Position numbers and translations under genes: made by a program. 64,000 bases of DNA from Bacilli bacterium (lineage in GTDB: Bacteria > Bacillota_I > Bacilli_A > RFN20 > CAG-826), in NCBI GenBank assembly GCA_900767825.1, contig CAAGAN010000006.1, forward strand, positions 1 through 64,000, written 5' to 3'. Positions 53,276 to 63,299 of the stretch are shown here, in pieces. Position 1 is the first letter of the stretch. Each line of letters begins with the position of its first letter. The notes under the pieces were generated by a model, which made no database searches, had not been told where the DNA came from, and saw only the letters and a program-made list of their open reading frames with translations.

Positions 53276-54702
53276 AAATTGCATTTGTCTCAAGCGAATC
53301 AAATCCCTTTTCCAAAACCGGTGGATTAGGTGATGTTGTCTATTCTTTATCAAAAGAACTTTCTTCTAAGGAAGATGTTTCGGTTTTCCTCCCCTTTTAT
53401 GAATCAACTTCTAATAAGGATTATAAATTCAAGCAAGTCGCATCTTTCTATACAAAGATGAGTTGGAGAAACCAACAAACCGATATCTATTACTATAAAT
53501 TAAATAATGTCAATTTCTATTTTCTCGCCAATTCATATTATTTTACTAGGCACAACCTATATGGATATGGAGATGATGGGGAACGTTTTGCTTTCTTTAG
53601 CCTTGCCGTTATAGAGACTATAAAGCAATTGAATCTTCGCTTCGATATCATTCATTGCAATGATTGGCAAACTGGAATGATTCCTTGCTTAGTCAAGAAA
53701 AAAGACCCATTCCATCCTAATTTTTCCTATACTAAATTTATCTTTACCATCCATAACCCAATGTTTATGGGCTTAATCGATAGATATTTCCTAAATGATT
53801 TCTATTCATTAAGCGATGATTTATTTGATTCAGGCAAACTTCGTTTTGAAGGAATGGTTTCTACTTTCAAGGCTGGCATTGTCTATGCTGATAAGATAAC
53901 TACCGTATCTCCAACGCATGCTCTTGAATTATTAGATCCATCATCGACATTTGGTTTATCTTATATCTTAACTTTAAGAAAAGATGATTTTGTTGGGATT
54001 TGTAATGGCATTGACGAAAGCGAATTCAATCCAAAAGAAGATCCTAATATTGCTAAAAAGTATTCAATCAAAGACGTTACTAGTGGCAAGAAAGAATGCA
54101 AGAAAGCAATGTTTGATAAATGCCTACTTGAATATAAAGATGTTCCTTGCTATGGGCTAGTTTCTAGATTGACTTCCCAAAAAGGAATCGAATTGGTCTT
54201 AACTGAGGCAAGAAAAATCTTAAATAACGGAGGGGCTTTCTTTGCTCTTGGTTCAGGTGAATATGCCTATGAACAAGCCTTGGAAGACTTAAGAAGAGAT
54301 TATCCAGATAGAGTTGGAATTTATATTGGCTATAATGCTAAATTCGCCCATTATATCTATGCCGGGTGTGATTTTTTCCTCATGCCTTCTTTATTTGAAC
54401 CTTGTGGGATTGGACAGATGATTGCCTTAAAATATGGCACTCTTCCAATTGCTAGAAGGACGGGTGGCTTAGCGGATACTATTGTTGATTATAATGATTC
54501 TAACCTAGATAATGCCGATGGATTCCTTTTTAATGATTTTGATATTGGTGGACTTGATTACGGAGTCTATAAGGCTAGTCTAGTCTATAACGACAAAGCA
54601 AAACTAAGAAAACTTAGAAGCAACGCCATGAAAGCAGACCATTCATGGAATAAATCTAGCTTGCAATATCTAGAATTATATAAGCAAGCCCTAAATAAAT
54701 AG
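53272..54702 (+). CDS. glgA: Glycogen synthase (ADP-glucose)
   Basis: The protein has 476 residues. The GT5 N-terminal motif NPFSKTGGLGDVVYSL binds ADP-glucose; HCNDWQTGMIP, TIHNPMFMG, GICNGIDESEFNP, and the C-terminal active-site segment MPSLFEPCGIGQMIALKYG and RRTGGLADTIVDY follow. It elongates alpha-1,4-glucan. No branching enzyme or phosphorylase gene is in the window. Its stop codon lies in the loop of the terminator hairpin. Confidence 0.97.
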   Translation: MKIAFVSSESNPFSKTGGLGDVVYSLSKELSSKEDVSVFLPFYESTSNKDYKFKQVASFYTKMSWRNQQTDIYYYKLNNVNFYFLANSYYFTRHNLYGYGDDGERFAFFSLAVIETIKQLNLRFDIIHCNDWQTGMIPCLVKKKDPFHPNFSYTKFIFTIHNPMFMGLIDRYFLNDFYSLSDDLFDSGKLRFEGMVSTFKAGIVYADKITTVSPTHALELLDPSSTFGLSYILTLRKDDFVGICNGIDESEFNPKEDPNIAKKYSIKDVTSGKKECKKAMFDKCLLEYKDVPCYGLVSRLTSQKGIELVLTEARKILNNGGAFFALGSGEYAYEQALEDLRRDYPDRVGIYIGYNAKFAHYIYAGCDFFLMPSLFEPCGIGQMIALKYGTLPIARRTGGLADTIVDYNDSNLDNADGFLFNDFDIGGLDYGVYKASLVYNDKAKLRKLRSNAMKADHSWNKSSLQYLELYKQALNK

Positions 54703-54721
54703 TTATTTAGCCTGCCTTTTT
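54691..54721 (+). terminator. Terminator of the glg operon overlapping the stop codon
   Basis: CTAAATAA (54691-54698), loop of 4 containing part of the TAG stop, TTATTTAG (54703-54710), followed after a short G+C segment by T5. Confidence 0.65.
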
Positions 54722-54748
54722 ATCTATTTAATTTTTAATCAGTTAGTC

Positions 54749-54754
54749 TATAAT
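54749..54754 (+). promoter_or_regulatory. -10 hexamer of a probable leaderless leuS transcript
   Basis: TATAAT is followed by 7 nt and then ATG 54762. No Shine-Dalgarno site, and no room for a T-box leader. Confidence 0.6.
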
Positions 54755-54761
54755 TTGCCTT

Positions 54762-57167
54762 ATGAGTTACGATTATAAGAATATTGAACAAAAATGGGCA
54801 AAATACTGGGATGATAACAATACCTTTTATTGCGACACCCATGATTTTTCTAAGCCCAAATATTATGTATTAGACATGTTCCCATATCCATCAGGACAAG
54901 GACTACATGTCGGGCATCCTGAAGGATATACTGCAACAGATATTGTCTGCAGGATGAAAAGAATGCAAGGATATAATGTCCTCCATCCAATGGGATGGGA
55001 TGCTTTTGGCCTTCCAGCCGAACAATTTGCTATTAAAAACAATGTCCATCCTGAAGAATTTACCAGGAAGAACATTGCTAATTTCAAACGTCAAATCAAA
55101 GCCCTTGGGTTCTCTTATGATTGGAGTAAGGAAATTGCTACAATCGATGAAGATTATTACAAATGGACCCAATGGATCTTTATCCAATTGTTTAAGCATG
55201 ACTTGGCTTATGTTGCTGATATTCCAGTCAATTATTGCCCTGAATTAGGAACTGTCTTGGCTAATGAAGAAGTCGTTAACGGAGTTTCCGAAAGAGGAGG
55301 GTATCCAGTTATTAGGATGCCTATGAGGCAATGGGTACTTCGCATTACTAAATATGCCGATAAACTAGAGAAAGATTTAACTTTACTAGATTGGCCAAAG
55401 TCTACTCTAGAAATGCAAAAGAACTGGATTGGCAAAAGCGAAGGTGTTTCTATTACTTTCAAGATTAATGGAATAGATGAAAGCTTTGAAGTATTTACTA
55501 CTAGAGTTGATACTTTATTTGGCTGCACTTATTGCTGCTTAGCTCCTGAACATCCTTTAGTTGCTAAATTAACCTCTGCTTCTCAATTAGAAGCCGTTAA
55601 TAAATATGTAGAAGAATCCAAACGTAAATCAGATTTAGCTAGGACTTCTACTTCTAAAGACAAGACCGGTGTCTATCTTGGATTTGATGCGATTAATCCA
55701 ATAAATGGGAAAGTAATTCCAGTTTATTGTGCAGATTATGTCTTGGGTTCATATGGATCTGGAGCCGTTATGGCTGTTCCTAGCCACGATTCCAGGGATT
55801 ATGAATTTGCTAAAAAACATAATCTAGAAATAATCCAGGTTGTCGAAGGCGATATCTCTACTTCTGCTTATGAAGGAGATGGAAAACATATCAATTCTAG
55901 CTTTGCTGATGGATTAAATATTGCGGATGCTAAAGTCACAATAACTAAGAAATTAGAAGAAATCGGTGCTGGGAAAAGAGTCATCAATTACAAATTGCGT
56001 GACTGGATTTTCTCTAGGCAAAGATATTGGGGAGAACCAATCCCTGTTGTTAAACTTGATGATGGAACCGAATTCCCTCTTCCAGAAGATCAACTTCCAT
56101 TAGTGCTTCCTGAATTAGATGATTATAAACCTACAAAAGACGGCAAACCTCCATTGTCTAAAGCACCTTCTAGCTGGCTAAATTATGTTGCTCCAGATGG
56201 AAGAAAAGGTGTTAGGGAAACTAATACAATGCCTCAATGGGCAGGTTCTTGCTGGTATTACATCCGTTATATAGATCCACATAATAACAATGCGATTGGC
56301 GATAAGAAATTATTAGACCATTGGCTTCCTGTTGATTTATATGTCGGCGGAGCTGAACATGCCGTATTGCATTTGCTTTATGCTAGATTCTGGCATAAAT
56401 TCCTTTATGACATTGGCGTTGTATCCTCTAAGGAACCATTTAAGAAATTATTCCATCAAGGCATGATTTTAGGTTCAAACGGGGAAAAGATGTCTAAATC
56501 TAGAGGAAATGTCGTTAATCCAGATGAGATAGTCAATAATTATGGCGCTGATTCACTTCGTTTATTCGAGATGTTTGCAGGTCCATTAGAAGAGGCAAAA
56601 CCTTGGTCTACTACCGGAATTGAAGGTAGCAAGAGATTTATAGAAAGAGTATTTAGATTGGTTGATGATCCTACTTTCTATGAAAAGATATCTTCTACAA
56701 ATTCCCATGAATTGGACTTTGAATTTGCTTCCATGGCTAAAAAAGTCAGTGCAGACTTTGAGGCTTTGGCCTTCAATACTGCTATTTCTGCTATGATGGT
56801 ATTTATCAATGCTGTCTATAAAGCTAAATCTATATATAAGGAATATATAGAAGGATTTGTTAAGATGTTCTCTTGCATTTGCCCTTACGTAGGAGAAGAA
56901 ATGTGGCAAAAACTTGGCCATGATTCAACGTTGGCTTATGAGCCTTGGCCGAGTTATGATGAAGCTAATCTAATCAAAAACACGATGAAGATGGCTATCT
57001 CGGTTAATGGAAAAACTAGAGATGTCATGGAATTCGATGTTGATATTAACCAAGATGATGCTCTTGCTATGGTAAAAGCCAATCCAAAGATTGCTCAATA
57101 TATCGATGGCAAGGAAATCAAAAAGATCATCTTTGTCAAAGGTAGAATTTGTAACATAGTAGTTTAA
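54762..57167 (+). CDS. leuS: Leucyl-tRNA synthetase
   Basis: The protein has 801 residues. HIGH-type motif [20 protein letters not shown], editing domain ([13 protein letters not shown]), [14 protein letters not shown], and KMSKS ([15 protein letters not shown]) are in order and length is normal. It charges tRNA-Leu. In many Bacillota leuS is controlled by a T-box; here the start codon is 7 nt after the -10 hexamer, so that control is excluded for this promoter. Confidence 0.98.
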   Translation: MSYDYKNIEQKWAKYWDDNNTFYCDTHDFSKPKYYVLDMFPYPSGQGLHVGHPEGYTATDIVCRMKRMQGYNVLHPMGWDAFGLPAEQFAIKNNVHPEEFTRKNIANFKRQIKALGFSYDWSKEIATIDEDYYKWTQWIFIQLFKHDLAYVADIPVNYCPELGTVLANEEVVNGVSERGGYPVIRMPMRQWVLRITKYADKLEKDLTLLDWPKSTLEMQKNWIGKSEGVSITFKINGIDESFEVFTTRVDTLFGCTYCCLAPEHPLVAKLTSASQLEAVNKYVEESKRKSDLARTSTSKDKTGVYLGFDAINPINGKVIPVYCADYVLGSYGSGAVMAVPSHDSRDYEFAKKHNLEIIQVVEGDISTSAYEGDGKHINSSFADGLNIADAKVTITKKLEEIGAGKRVINYKLRDWIFSRQRYWGEPIPVVKLDDGTEFPLPEDQLPLVLPELDDYKPTKDGKPPLSKAPSSWLNYVAPDGRKGVRETNTMPQWAGSCWYYIRYIDPHNNNAIGDKKLLDHWLPVDLYVGGAEHAVLHLLYARFWHKFLYDIGVVSSKEPFKKLFHQGMILGSNGEKMSKSRGNVVNPDEIVNNYGADSLRLFEMFAGPLEEAKPWSTTGIEGSKRFIERVFRLVDDPTFYEKISSTNSHELDFEFASMAKKVSADFEALAFNTAISAMMVFINAVYKAKSIYKEYIEGFVKMFSCICPYVGEEMWQKLGHDSTLAYEPWPSYDEANLIKNTMKMAISVNGKTRDVMEFDVDINQDDALAMVKANPKIAQYIDGKEIKKIIFVKGRICNIVV

Positions 57168-57183
57168 TCTAAACCAAATTTAT

Positions 57184-57262
57184 AAGCCCTTGCCGTTGTG
57201 AAGTGAGACCATCCTGTTGTTTGTCCAACATTTGGGTCTCACTTCATTGCAAGGGCTTTTTT
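57184..57262 (+). terminator. Very long three-tier terminator hairpin after leuS
   Basis: AAGCCCTTGC/GCAAGGGCTT (10 bp) encloses GAAGTGAGACC/GGTCTCACTTC (11 bp), which encloses TGTTG/CAACA (5 bp, 6-nt loop). A run of six T ends at 57262. About 75 nt in total, much larger than other terminators here. Confidence 0.8.
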
Positions 57263-57279
57263 AGATAGTCTATCTAGAG

Positions 57280-57285
57280 TAAAAT
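57280..57285 (+). promoter_or_regulatory. -10 hexamer of a probable leaderless ppa transcript
   Basis: TAAAAT is followed by 6 nt and then ATG 57292; no Shine-Dalgarno site. Confidence 0.5.
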
Positions 57286-57291
57286 GAACCT

Positions 57292-57834
57292 ATGAGAAAT
57301 AATATTATTGTACATTCGATTGATTCTAATCGTATTAAAAAAGACCATTTTCTAGCCTGTGTAGAGATTCCTGCCGGCTGTAAGAACAAATATGAGCTTG
57401 ACGAAGATAGTGGTTATCTAATGTTAGATAGGATACTTTTTACATCAACTCACTACCCACATAACTATGGATTCATTCCTAAAACCTGGGGTCTAGATGA
57501 TGACCCATTAGATGTTATGATCGTTACTAGTGAGCCTATAGTTCCTATGGCTTTAGTAAGATGCCATCCGGTGGGAATGCTAAATATGAAAGACTCTGGT
57601 TTTGTCGATGAAAAAATAATTGCTGTCTGCGATAACGATCCTTTCTACGCTCAGATTAAGCAAATTCACGAACTACCAAATCACCTTCTAGACGAAATCC
57701 GTCATTTCTTTAAAGTATATAAGCAATTAGAGAATGGAAAGCCTACTGAAATTGGTGGGTTTGAAAATAGGGAAGTTGCTGAAGAGGCGATAGAAAAAGC
57801 TATTGCTAGATATAAAGATAAGTTTGAGAAATAA
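57292..57834 (+). CDS. ppa: Inorganic pyrophosphatase (family I)
   Basis: The protein has 180 residues. Family I motifs are IPAGCKNKYELDED, HYPHNYGFIPKTW, DDDPLDVMIV (the metal-binding Asp cluster), MLNMKDSGFVDEKIIAV, and the C-terminal VYKQLENGKP. It hydrolyses PPi to phosphate. In a cell with a PPi-type phosphofructokinase it competes for PPi, so its level should matter. It is monocistronic with terminators on both sides. Confidence 0.96.
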   Translation: MRNNIIVHSIDSNRIKKDHFLACVEIPAGCKNKYELDEDSGYLMLDRILFTSTHYPHNYGFIPKTWGLDDDPLDVMIVTSEPIVPMALVRCHPVGMLNMKDSGFVDEKIIAVCDNDPFYAQIKQIHELPNHLLDEIRHFFKVYKQLENGKPTEIGGFENREVAEEAIEKAIARYKDKFEK

Positions 57835-57859
57835 ATACTATCTTATAAATGATCTTAGA

Positions 57860-57887
57860 AGTCTTGCTAATAGTGCAGGACTTTTTT
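57860..57887 (+). terminator. Intrinsic terminator of ppa
   Basis: AGTCTTGC (57860-57867) pairs with GCAGGACT (57875-57882, one G-U), followed by a T-run. Confidence 0.8.
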
Positions 57888-58021
57888 CTTTGATTATTAT
57901 ATTATGAACAAAATGATTTTATTAAAATTATTATTATTAATATATTGAGAGATGTTTACTTAAATATTCATATAAAAATAGTTCAATATAAAATATAAAA
58001 ATAGTACAACGAAATTATTTG

Positions 58022-58030
58022 TGTTAAACT
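58022..58030 (+). promoter_or_regulatory. Extended -10 of a probable leaderless transcript (AAA/DUF4143 gene)
   Basis: TGTTAAACT is followed by 7 nt and then ATG 58038. Upstream, two near-identical 12-mers (AAAATAGTTCAA and AAAATAGTACAA) are spaced by ~22 bp and may be a binding site. Confidence 0.5.
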
Positions 58031-58037
58031 ATATTCG

Positions 58038-59306
58038 ATGAAAAACTTTGCTAGAATAATTTCCAATCAAATTAAAGATTCGATTTCTTCCGCCTCTATT
58101 GTTTTGCTTACTGGATTTAAAGGTAGTGGGAAGTCATTTTTAGGTGGTAAATTTTCATCCTCTTCAATTAGCTTTTTTTCTTCTAACAACAAGGAATATT
58201 TATATACCGCAGATGCAAAACCACTTAATTTACTTCTAGGAGATTACCCAAGATTAATAGATGGGATTGAAGTTAAGGAAAAGATGCTTGATGCTTGTGT
58301 TTTATTTTCGTCAACAAAAAATGATGGAAAATTCATTTTAACTTCTTCTAAGAAAACAAGTTCATCTTCTAACCTTGCTTCTTTTTCAACAGTTTTTGTT
58401 TATCCGATGTCTTTATATGAATCAAAGGAATCTAATGGGAACGTTTCTTTGTCTTCGCTTTTTGATAGGAAGAAAATCGAGCCAGCTAAATTAATTTCTA
58501 CGCTTAGTTTAGATCAGCTTATCTTTTCTACCTGCAGGGGAGGGTTTCCGAAGTCTTTAGAAGTTATTGACAAAGAAGAAAAACTAAAAGTAGCAAAATC
58601 TTATCTAACCAAATCTTTGAAATCTGAATTAAGTTTAGCATCTTCAAACAAAAGAGATTACTCAACAGCTCTTTCAATAGTCAAATCATATTCAAAGAAC
58701 TTGTTCTCTTTTGAAAAGAATACTTTCCTTTTAGAATCTGCAAAGAAAGAAAAGCCATTATCTAAAACCACTTATTACGCCTATAAAAAGGCTTTAGAAG
58801 ACATTTTCTTGCTCAATGAGATAAAACCTTGGAATTTGTCTTTAAGAAGCAAGGGAGTTGTAATTTCGGCTTCTAAGAGATGTTTGATTGATCCTAGTTT
58901 AGCTATTGCTGCGTTAAATCTTAAACCTGATGATTTCAAAACTAGTCTATTAAGATTTTCGTATTTATTTAAAAACCTAGTTGCTAGGGATCTTCTAGCC
59001 TATTCCCAGAAACTAGGTGGTAAGCTTTATTACTATTCCGATAGATATGGGCTAGATGTTGATTTGGTTCTTGAACTTAACGATGGTAGATATGCTTTGA
59101 TTAATGTCGAGTTAGGCTCATTTGATATTGATGCCTCTTCAAAGCGGCTAGACAAGTTAGAGGAGTTAATTCTTTCTTACAACAAAGAAAACAAAAAATA
59201 CCCTTTGATGGAACCTACACTCAAATTAATAATTACCGCCTCTCCTCGTGGAAGTGTTAGAGAAGATGGAGTGGTAGTTGTTCCTATAGGCTGTTTGAAG
59301 GATTAG
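58038..59306 (+). CDS. AAA_14/DUF4143-type ATPase
   Basis: The protein has 422 residues. Walker A LLTGFKGSGKSFLGG at ~25-38; the following region is Ser-rich. The middle is helical with a winged-helix-like SKTTYYAYKKALEDIFLL. The C-terminal DUF4143 segment has YYYSDRYGLDVDLVLELNDG and ALINVELG, a nuclease-like fold seen in this family. Such ATPases are common in gut Bacillota and their role is unclear. It is monocistronic in an AT-rich context. Confidence 0.8.
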   Translation: MKNFARIISNQIKDSISSASIVLLTGFKGSGKSFLGGKFSSSSISFFSSNNKEYLYTADAKPLNLLLGDYPRLIDGIEVKEKMLDACVLFSSTKNDGKFILTSSKKTSSSSNLASFSTVFVYPMSLYESKESNGNVSLSSLFDRKKIEPAKLISTLSLDQLIFSTCRGGFPKSLEVIDKEEKLKVAKSYLTKSLKSELSLASSNKRDYSTALSIVKSYSKNLFSFEKNTFLLESAKKEKPLSKTTYYAYKKALEDIFLLNEIKPWNLSLRSKGVVISASKRCLIDPSLAIAALNLKPDDFKTSLLRFSYLFKNLVARDLLAYSQKLGGKLYYYSDRYGLDVDLVLELNDGRYALINVELGSFDIDASSKRLDKLEELILSYNKENKKYPLMEPTLKLIITASPRGSVREDGVVVVPIGCLKD

Positions 59307-59452
59307 TTTTATTGACAAAATATTGAAATACTAGTTTGCTTTAATATTAATTTGTAAACTAATAAAATTATTAAATTTAAAATAATGTCAATTTTAATAA
59401 TTCTAATGGGTGTTTAATTATTAATACTTTATAATCATTCTAGGTGAAAGTT

Positions 59453-60826
59453 ATGGACAATATAGAAAACAATATTTCAAATATATTTATCGAGACAAAA
59501 AATTATTTTAATTCTAACGAAACTAAGTCGCTTGGTTTTAGGCTTGCCCAATTAAAGAAGCTTTATAAAGCCATTAAGGATAATGAAAAAGAAATTGCAG
59601 AAGCCCTTCATGAAGATTTAGGAAAGTCTTACCAAGAAGCATATATGTGTGAGATTGGGCTAGTCTATCAAGAGATTTCCTACATGATTAAACATTTGAA
59701 GAAGTGGAGTAAGCCAAAAAACAAGTTTGCAGGATTGGCAGCTTTTCCTTCTAAAGCAAGGGTTTATCATGAGCCAGTTGGTAAAGTATTGATCATGTCT
59801 CCATGGAATTATCCATTTCTTTTAACTGTCCAACCTTTAGTAGGAGCGATTGGAGGAGGCAATGTTGCAATCATTAGACCTTCTAGCCAAGCAAAAGCTA
59901 CTGCTAAGATTATTGAAAAGATTACTAGTTCTACATTCCCTAAAAATTATGTTTATACCTTTTTAGGAAGTAGAGAAGAAGCAGACTTATTACTTGAAAT
60001 GCCATTTGATTTGATTTTCTTTACCGGTTCTCCAAATATCGGAAAGATGGTCATGGCTAAAGCTAGCAAGAATTTGACTCCGGTCGTTTTGGAACTAGGA
60101 GGAAAATCTCCTTGCATAATTACTAAAAACGCAGATTTAGATATTGCTGCTAAACGTTTGGTATTTGGCAAGACAATCAACGCAGGACAAACTTGTGTAG
60201 CACCTGATTATGTTTTGATTGATGAATCACTTAAAGATGAATTTATCAAGAAGATGAAAAAACAAATCTCCTTGCAATTCCCTAATGGAATGATAGAAAG
60301 TAATGAATATCCTAAGATTATTTCTTCTAGCAAAAAAGAACGTTTAGTCAAACTAATCGAACAAGAAAAGGTTATTTTAGGTGGCAAATCAAATGATAGC
60401 AAAATCGAATTGACTTTAACTGATTCGACATTTGATTCAGAAGTTATGAAAGATGAAATATTTGGACCTATCTTGCCTATAATTACTTATAGCTCACTTG
60501 AAAACACGGTCCAATATCTAAAGACTCTTCCAACTCCTTTAGCCCTTTATCTATATAGCTTTAATAAAAAAGAAATGGAATACATCATGTCTAACCTTAG
60601 CTTTGGCGGTGGGGCGATTAATGATTGTTTGATGCATTTGTCTAGCCATGCACTTTGTTTCGGCGGCAAGGGCAATTCAGGCATGGGACAATACCATGGC
60701 AAGTATTCTTTTGATACCTTCACACATAAAAAAGGAGTCCTAATTTCATCTAAAGGAGATATGAAAGTCAGATATCATCCTTATAGCAAGAAAGGACTTA
60801 ACTTTATCAAGAAAGTACTTAAATAA
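59453..60826 (+). CDS. NAD(P)-dependent aldehyde dehydrogenase
   Basis: The protein has 457 residues from ATG 59453, chosen because AGGTGA precedes it. Class-3 ALDH features are MSPWNYPFLLTVQPL, FFTGSPNIGKMVM (cofactor loop), LELGGKSPCI (catalytic Glu), NAGQTCVAPDYVL (catalytic Cys), and EIFGPILPI. It oxidises fatty or small aldehydes. The TetR-type gene follows on the other strand, convergent. Confidence 0.92.
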   Translation: MDNIENNISNIFIETKNYFNSNETKSLGFRLAQLKKLYKAIKDNEKEIAEALHEDLGKSYQEAYMCEIGLVYQEISYMIKHLKKWSKPKNKFAGLAAFPSKARVYHEPVGKVLIMSPWNYPFLLTVQPLVGAIGGGNVAIIRPSSQAKATAKIIEKITSSTFPKNYVYTFLGSREEADLLLEMPFDLIFFTGSPNIGKMVMAKASKNLTPVVLELGGKSPCIITKNADLDIAAKRLVFGKTINAGQTCVAPDYVLIDESLKDEFIKKMKKQISLQFPNGMIESNEYPKIISSSKKERLVKLIEQEKVILGGKSNDSKIELTLTDSTFDSEVMKDEIFGPILPIITYSSLENTVQYLKTLPTPLALYLYSFNKKEMEYIMSNLSFGGGAINDCLMHLSSHALCFGGKGNSGMGQYHGKYSFDTFTHKKGVLISSKGDMKVRYHPYSKKGLNFIKKVLK

Positions 60827-60861
60827 TTATTTATTAGACAAAAAGATTCCTAATTGATCGA

Positions 60862-61386
60862 TTATCTCTTTATCGGTTTCTTTTTATCGTCTTTAAACCA
60901 CCATTTTATGATTTGGACTAAGCATCCTGCATAGGCATTCGTTAAGAAATCGATATTCCCGGTGATAAGAGAAAGGGCTTTCAATTGGGTTATTTTTTCC
61001 TTTATTGCTTCGCTTAATTCAGCGGTAAAAATATTCTCTAATAATAAAAAGGAAGTGGAAATTGCATTGTTTTTAACTAATTTTCTATATTTATCGAATA
61101 CATGGAAACATCTTCCTGCCAAAGTTTGAATAAAAAACGTGATGTCAGTTATATTTTCCATTTTATAGGAAAAGAATTCGACTCTAGTACGATATGCCAT
61201 GAAAGCAAATAAATCATATTTATCATTGAAGTGTTGATAGAAGGTTGCTCTTCTGACATTAGCCTTTTTGCAAACTTCGTTTACGGTAATGTTTTCAATT
61301 AGCTTAGTTTCCATTAAGTGGAACAATGCTTCTGATAAAGTGTTATTTGTTTTGACAATTCTCTGATCCATAAAAAATTTAGACAC
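60862..61386 (-). CDS. TetR/AcrR family regulator
   Basis: The protein has 174 residues from GTG 61386, or 169 from an ATG five codons later; neither has a clear ribosome site. The N-terminal helix-turn-helix (LIENITVNEVCKKANVRRAT, FYQHFNDKYDLFAFMAYRT) is typical; the ligand domain is divergent (TetR_C_7-like). It is divergent from the two-ATPase ABC operon across 93 bp, so it probably represses that operon. Confidence 0.88.
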   Translation of the reverse strand: MSKFFMDQRIVKTNNTLSEALFHLMETKLIENITVNEVCKKANVRRATFYQHFNDKYDLFAFMAYRTRVEFFSYKMENITDITFFIQTLAGRCFHVFDKYRKLVKNNAISTSFLLLENIFTAELSEAIKEKITQLKALSLITGNIDFLTNAYAGCLVQIIKWWFKDDKKKPIKR

Positions 61387-61479
61387 TTGTTAGGGTTTGT
61401 CCATTGCCCGAACTTTAATACTGATTATAGTAGCAAATGCCTTTTAAGGGTAAACTAAATTTAAGAAGGAGGAGGGAGA

Positions 61480-62409
61480 ATGGAAAACGAAGACATAATA
61501 ATTATTGATTCACTTACTAAGGATTATGGACAAGGCAGGGGCATTTTCAATGTTTCTTTCTCTGTCCATAAAGGCGAATGTTTCGGCTTTTTAGGTCCAA
61601 ACGGGGCTGGAAAGTCTACAACCATCCGTCATCTTATGGGCTTTTCAAAGCCTGATTCAGGTAAGGCTACTATCAATGGTATCGAAGCTTATAAGAATTT
61701 AAGCGGCGCAATGGCATCCACTTCATATCTAATGGGAGAAGTTGCCCTTCCAAAATTACTTACCGGGAAGCAATTCCTAGATGAAATGGCTTCTTTAAAA
61801 GGTGTGGCCGATTTTTCTTTAAGAGATTATCTAGTTAATTATTTTGGGCTAGATTTATCAATGCTTTGTAAGGATATGTCTACTGGAGGAAAAAGAAAAC
61901 TAGCGGTAGTATCTTGTTTTATGTCTGATCCAGATGTCATTATCATGGATGAACCTTCTTCTGGACTCGATCCAGAGATGCAGCAACGTTTCCTTTCTTT
62001 AATTGAAGAAGAAAAGAAAAGAGGAAAGACGATGTTATTATCTTCCCATATATTCTCCGAAGTAGATTCTTGCTGTGATAGGATTGCAATTATTAAAGAT
62101 GGTTCAATTGTTTCTTTGTTTGATTCGGCATCGTTGAAGCACAAAGAAAATAAGACATATAAGATTCGTTTTGCTTCTAAAGATGAATATGACTCTTTTA
62201 TTAAGAAGAAGAGTCAAAAGTGGAAGATTGTCGATAAAACAAATAAAGAACATCAAATCGTCGTGGTCATTAATGAAAAAGATTCTTTGTCTTTAATTAA
62301 AGAAATAGCCAAATTTAAGGTTAGGGATTTAAGTGAGATAAAAGAAACTCTAGAAGATTACTTCATGTCATTTTATAAGGAGGATAGGTCATATGTCGGA
62401 CTTAACTAA
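61480..62409 (+). CDS. ABC transporter ATP-binding protein (first)
   Basis: The protein has 309 residues, with AAGGAGGAGG before ATG. Walker A FLGPNGAGKSTTIRH, signature STGGKRKLAVVS, Walker B VIIMDEPSSGLDPEM, H-loop LSSHIFSEV. The ~90-residue C-terminal extension is typical of ABC-2/drug-export ATPases. The next ATPase gene overlaps by 17 bp; together they would form a heterodimeric pump with the permease that follows. Confidence 0.93.
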   Translation: MENEDIIIIDSLTKDYGQGRGIFNVSFSVHKGECFGFLGPNGAGKSTTIRHLMGFSKPDSGKATINGIEAYKNLSGAMASTSYLMGEVALPKLLTGKQFLDEMASLKGVADFSLRDYLVNYFGLDLSMLCKDMSTGGKRKLAVVSCFMSDPDVIIMDEPSSGLDPEMQQRFLSLIEEEKKRGKTMLLSSHIFSEVDSCCDRIAIIKDGSIVSLFDSASLKHKENKTYKIRFASKDEYDSFIKKKSQKWKIVDKTNKEHQIVVVINEKDSLSLIKEIAKFKVRDLSEIKETLEDYFMSFYKEDRSYVGLN

Positions 62410-63298
62410 AAAAGAAGATATAATCGCCGTCAAGACCGTCTCTTTGAAAAAAGACTATGGCCAAGATAGAGGCGACTTCGACTTGAATTTAGAGATTAAG
62501 CAAGGCGAATGTTTTGGATTAGTTGGAGAAAACGGGGCAGGCAAAACTACTTTCTTACGTCTATTGATGGGATTTGTAAAACCTTCATCAGGAGAATCTT
62601 ATATATATGGCCATGATACATATAAGGAAGCTTCTATTGTTAAGAATTACGTTGGTTATGTTCCTGGCGAGATTAATTTCCCGGAAGCCAAGACAGGACT
62701 AGAATTCCTAACTACATTCGGGGCAAAACGCGGAGTAACAAACTTTGATAAGGCTACTTCAATCATCAAAAGACTCCAGCTTGATGCAAGGGCATATCCA
62801 AAACGTATGTCAAAAGGGATGAAACAGAAATTAGCTATTGTTTCAGCCTTGATGCTAGATTCCCCATTAATCTTATTAGATGAGCCAACGACTGGCCTAG
62901 ATCCTTTAATGAGAGATGAACTACTAAATTTAGTTTTGGAAGAAAAACAAGCGGGACGTACCATCATTATGTCATCGAATTCGGTTGAAGAACTCGAAAG
63001 AGTATGCGATCGAGTCATGCATATTTCAAAAGGCAAATGCATCAACATTGCAAATGTAAATGACATTGCTAATTGCCCTTTTAGGGATTATAAAATCGAA
63101 TTCATGGACAAAGCTGATTATAAAGAATTTGCTAAAAGGAAAAACGTTATTAGGAAGCAAGAACAATATAATCAAGTTACAATAAGGGTAGATAAAAAAG
63201 ACATCAACAAACTTCTAGAAGAACTTGAGCATACAAAACTCAAATTCTTCTCGGAAGTTAAATATGATTTGAAACGTTATTTTGAGGAGGTTGCATAA
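62393..63298 (+). CDS. ABC transporter ATP-binding protein (second)
   Basis: The protein has 301 residues, with AAGGAGG before an ATG inside the first ATPase gene. Walker A LVGENGAGKTTFLRL, signature SKGMKQKLAIVSAL, Walker B LILLDEPTTGLDPLM, switch IIMSSNSVEELERVCD, where Asn replaces the usual His of the H-loop. It is a close paralogue of the first. The changed switch residue suggests one degenerate ATP site in the pair. Confidence 0.92.
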   Translation: MSDLTKKEDIIAVKTVSLKKDYGQDRGDFDLNLEIKQGECFGLVGENGAGKTTFLRLLMGFVKPSSGESYIYGHDTYKEASIVKNYVGYVPGEINFPEAKTGLEFLTTFGAKRGVTNFDKATSIIKRLQLDARAYPKRMSKGMKQKLAIVSALMLDSPLILLDEPTTGLDPLMRDELLNLVLEEKQAGRTIIMSSNSVEELERVCDRVMHISKGKCINIANVNDIANCPFRDYKIEFMDKADYKEFAKRKNVIRKQEQYNQVTIRVDKKDINKLLEELEHTKLKFFSEVKYDLKRYFEEVA

Positions 63299-63299
63299 A

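Noticed and set aside
54703..54761. T-box riboswitch upstream of leuS
   Set aside because: Only ~60 bp lie between the glgA stop and leuS, and the -10 hexamer is 7 nt from ATG, which leaves no leader.
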